A DNA stretch of 64,000 nucleotides from Fimbriimonadaceae bacterium (GTDB lineage Bacteria; Armatimonadota; Fimbriimonadia; Fimbriimonadales; Fimbriimonadaceae): the NCBI GenBank assembly GCA_019694835.1, contig JAIBBE010000022.1, positions 1 to 64,000 on the forward strand, given 5' to 3'. Below are positions 62,164 to 64,000 of the stretch, piece after piece; position 1 is the stretch's first letter; each line of letters begins with the position of its first letter. The notes beneath the pieces were generated by a model, which searched no databases, was not told the origin of the DNA, and worked only from the letters and a program-made list of their open reading frames with translations. The translations under genes and the position numbers were made by a program.

Positions 62164-62194
62164 TTCTGTGAAACAGAATGACCCGTTGTATACT
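62164..62194 (+). promoter_or_regulatory. -10 box with an upstream operator-like palindrome
   Basis: TATACT (62189-62194) is followed by CACCTG (6 nt) and ATG 62201. Upstream, TTCTGT-GAA-ACAGAA (62164-62178) is a perfect 6-bp palindrome overlapping the expected -35 position, so a repressor site is possible. Confidence 0.5.
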
Positions 62195-62200
62195 CACCTG

Positions 62201-64000
62201 ATGTGGTTGTCAGTCGCTAGACGGGTACTGACGCACGGGATTCGTGCATTGGCTTTAGTAGCGGTCTGCGCGGTGAGCACTCCAAGTGCATCTGCGCAAC
62301 TCGCTGGATGGGGCAAGGTTGGCCAAACCGGCACGATCTGGGGCTTCCGAGGGATGGTTGAATCTCCAGTGCCCCTTGAGAACCTCTCAGCAGCTGTTTC
62401 CGTTGGCGTTAGTCGCACACACTCAGTCGCAATCGGCCCAACAAATTCAGCTTGGCGGTGGGGGCGCAACTTGCCCTATCCGGCGGAATTCACGGGCACT
62501 GGAGGTCTAGTTACTGCAGGTGCCCTAACGGTGACATCTGAGTTTCTGCAAGGTGAGAACTGGTTTAGTGTCGACACGTCGTCTGCGACCGTGGTAGGTG
62601 CCGACCACACGGTTTGGACGGCCACCGAGAATGCCAGCAGTTTCACACGACGCTATGACCTTGAGCCAGCTGCTTACGCTGCTGGCGGGCTCATTCTCCT
62701 TCAGTCCGGCGAAGTTCGCTACACGAGTGGAAACAGCACTGGCATTTTCAATGCACAGCACATCGCGGCCTCTGGCAGTATCTGGGCACCGCAATCTCAG
62801 AATCTCGATCGGCCGGCAAGGTACATTGCGGCTCTCGCCTCGGGGCAGGTAGTGAGTTGGGATGACTACAGTTCTCCATACGTTAACGAGACTCTAAGCG
62901 GTACTGTACAGGTGGCGTGCAATACAACCAGCTACTACGCTCTGACCGCGAGTGGCTTTGTTTATTGTTTTCCTTCTCCTTACGACAGTGCCCAACTCAT
63001 TCCAGGTATCAGTCAGGTCGTTCAAATCGCGGCTGGAGAAAAGTCCTGCTTCGCAATACGGTCTGATGGGACCCTCTGGGCATGGGGCTACGATGATGGA
63101 CGTCTAGGCCTTGGCGGTCCTGCGACGTTGGCTACAATCACGGTGCCACAGCGGGTGAGCGAGCTGTCCAATGTCACTGGCATTTGGGCTGGCGGAGACA
63201 ACGCTTTTGCTATGGGTGCTTGGACTAATGTTTCTCCCGAAGCTTTGGATGATAGCTACAATGTTAGCGCTGCTGGATACTTGGAGAGTCAGGTTACTTC
63301 AAACGACATCGAGCCTTCAGGCATCCTCTATTGCTTCCCCATATCCACACCTCCTTACGCGGAAGATTTCTCATTTGACTTCGACGGCAGCTTTATCTAC
63401 CGCCCGTGGCGCGGCTTTGGAGGACTTGATAAGTTTGAATATGTCGTCTTCGATGGATTCGAATTTTCGTTGCCAGCTACTGTCTGGATCACCGTAGCGC
63501 CCATTGCAATTACGCCGGCACCAGATCAGTTTACGGTTAGACGAGACACACTCAAACCTCGAACATGGCCCGGAGTTCTTGAGAATGATTCCAGCTCGAT
63601 GAATGGCCTCAGCGCGGTTCTGGCATCCCCGCCAAGCCATGCCGACTGGTTCAATCTCTACCCTGACGGAACCGTTTCCTATCGTCCAGCACCGGGCTTT
63701 GTGGGTATCGATTACTTTACATACCGCGTTTTCGATGGACGAACTCTAAGCATCCCGACCACTGTGACCGTTACGGTTACAGGCGGCAATCGGATACCTA
63801 TCGGCGTGTCCGACTACTATGGCGCGACATCCGGCCAAGCGAGGACGATCCCTTCACCTGGTGTGCTGCATAATGATGTCGACCTCGACGGGAATGCTCT
63901 AAGTGCCCAATTGTTGAGTCCGCCGACTGGGTTTTCAAACTTTTCATTGAATGCTGATGGCACGGTGTCTTTTACTGCTCCGGCCAACTTTACGGTGAGC
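62201..64000 (+). CDS. Secreted RCC1-repeat and Ig-like surface protein (3' end beyond window)
   Basis: The frame is open from ATG 62201 to the right edge, 600 codons, with no stop. A signal peptide covers about residues 1-32 (RALALVAVCAVSTPSASAQ). Residues 33-340 are RCC1-like blades (GEKSCFAIRSDGTLWAWG, QRVSELSNVTGIWAGGDN). From about residue 345, tandem Ig-like repeats of about 90 residues begin, with a VLxND element and GxDxFxYxVxDG (for example VLENDSSSMNGLSAVL, GIDYFTYRVFDGRTL). This combination is typical of large surface adhesins. A leaderless promoter with a possible operator precedes the gene. Confidence 0.85.
   Translation, partial: MWLSVARRVLTHGIRALALVAVCAVSTPSASAQLAGWGKVGQTGTIWGFRGMVESPVPLENLSAAVSVGVSRTHSVAIGPTNSAWRWGRNLPYPAEFTGTGGLVTAGALTVTSEFLQGENWFSVDTSSATVVGADHTVWTATENASSFTRRYDLEPAAYAAGGLILLQSGEVRYTSGNSTGIFNAQHIAASGSIWAPQSQNLDRPARYIAALASGQVVSWDDYSSPYVNETLSGTVQVACNTTSYYALTASGFVYCFPSPYDSAQLIPGISQVVQIAAGEKSCFAIRSDGTLWAWGYDDGRLGLGGPATLATITVPQRVSELSNVTGIWAGGDNAFAMGAWTNVSPEALDDSYNVSAAGYLESQVTSNDIEPSGILYCFPISTPPYAEDFSFDFDGSFIYRPWRGFGGLDKFEYVVFDGFEFSLPATVWITVAPIAITPAPDQFTVRRDTLKPRTWPGVLENDSSSMNGLSAVLASPPSHADWFNLYPDGTVSYRPAPGFVGIDYFTYRVFDGRTLSIPTTVTVTVTGGNRIPIGVSDYYGATSGQARTIPSPGVLHNDVDLDGNALSAQLLSPPTGFSNFSLNADGTVSFTAPANFTVS

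Overview
The window looks like a chromosomal piece of a Gram-negative member of the Armatimonadota, most likely near Fimbriimonadia. This is an inference from a combination of markers. They are pilin-like proteins with the [14 protein letters not shown] N-terminus common in that phylum, a PEP-CTERM protein, surface proteins with HAF repeats and a dockerin-like tail, waaA (so an LPS-bearing diderm), and a UBact/proteasome operon. The DNA is GC-rich by eye. No rRNA, CRISPR array, phage or insertion-sequence transposase was seen. Two genes run off the edges: a lipoprotein at the left and an RCC1/Ig-like surface protein at the right.

Layout. 1-12 kb: edge lipoprotein, DEAD-box helicase with a hairpin against its start codon, a glycosyltransferase fused to a NusG-type KOW domain divergent from an MFS transporter, tRNA-Arg, a GlmL-like ATPase, rdgB, tRNA-Ser, and a DUF4446-sigma-anti-sigma operon. 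12-19.5 kb: lepB-nudix, a HAF/dockerin surface protein, waaA-accA, and peptidase-purC. 19.6-23.1 kb: an unrecognised secreted module, apparently duplicated in tandem, pairing a caspase-like protein with PepSY-like membrane proteins. 23.5-28.5 kb: pilin-like proteins, a PEP-CTERM protein and a deacetylase-like protein. 28.6-32.7 kb: response regulator, purM, nuoM and a UroD-like protein. 32.8-39 kb: large surface proteins and a membrane TPR protein. 39.2-40.4 kb: a SpeD-like pyruvoyl enzyme coupled to an NNMT/PNMT-type methyltransferase. 40.4-46.5 kb: Spy-like protein, sugar-binding protein, glycoamylase-like hydrolase, argH, NodB-like protein and a GYF-domain protein. 46.8-56.6 kb: secA, secreted proteins, a propeller/dockerin protein, WD40 protein and an EF-G paralogue. 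56.8-60.6 kb: lipoprotein-Dop/PafA-UBact-PrcB, four overlapping genes forming a prokaryotic ubiquitin-like and proteasome operon. 60.6-61.4 kb: a perfect 28-bp hairpin and about 184-bp tandem repeats where further proteasome genes might have been expected.

Two global signals stand out. First, about a dozen genes have a TANNNT -10 box ending 5-7 nt before the start codon and no Shine-Dalgarno sequence, which suggests leaderless transcription is common. Second, several families of short palindromic repeats sit between genes, and two copies have entered coding sequence (the rdgB C-terminus and the PrcB propeptide).

The strongest candidates for new biology are the SpeD-like/N-methyltransferase pair, the caspase-like/PepSY module, the glycosyltransferase-KOW fusion, and the lipoprotein-linked UBact operon.
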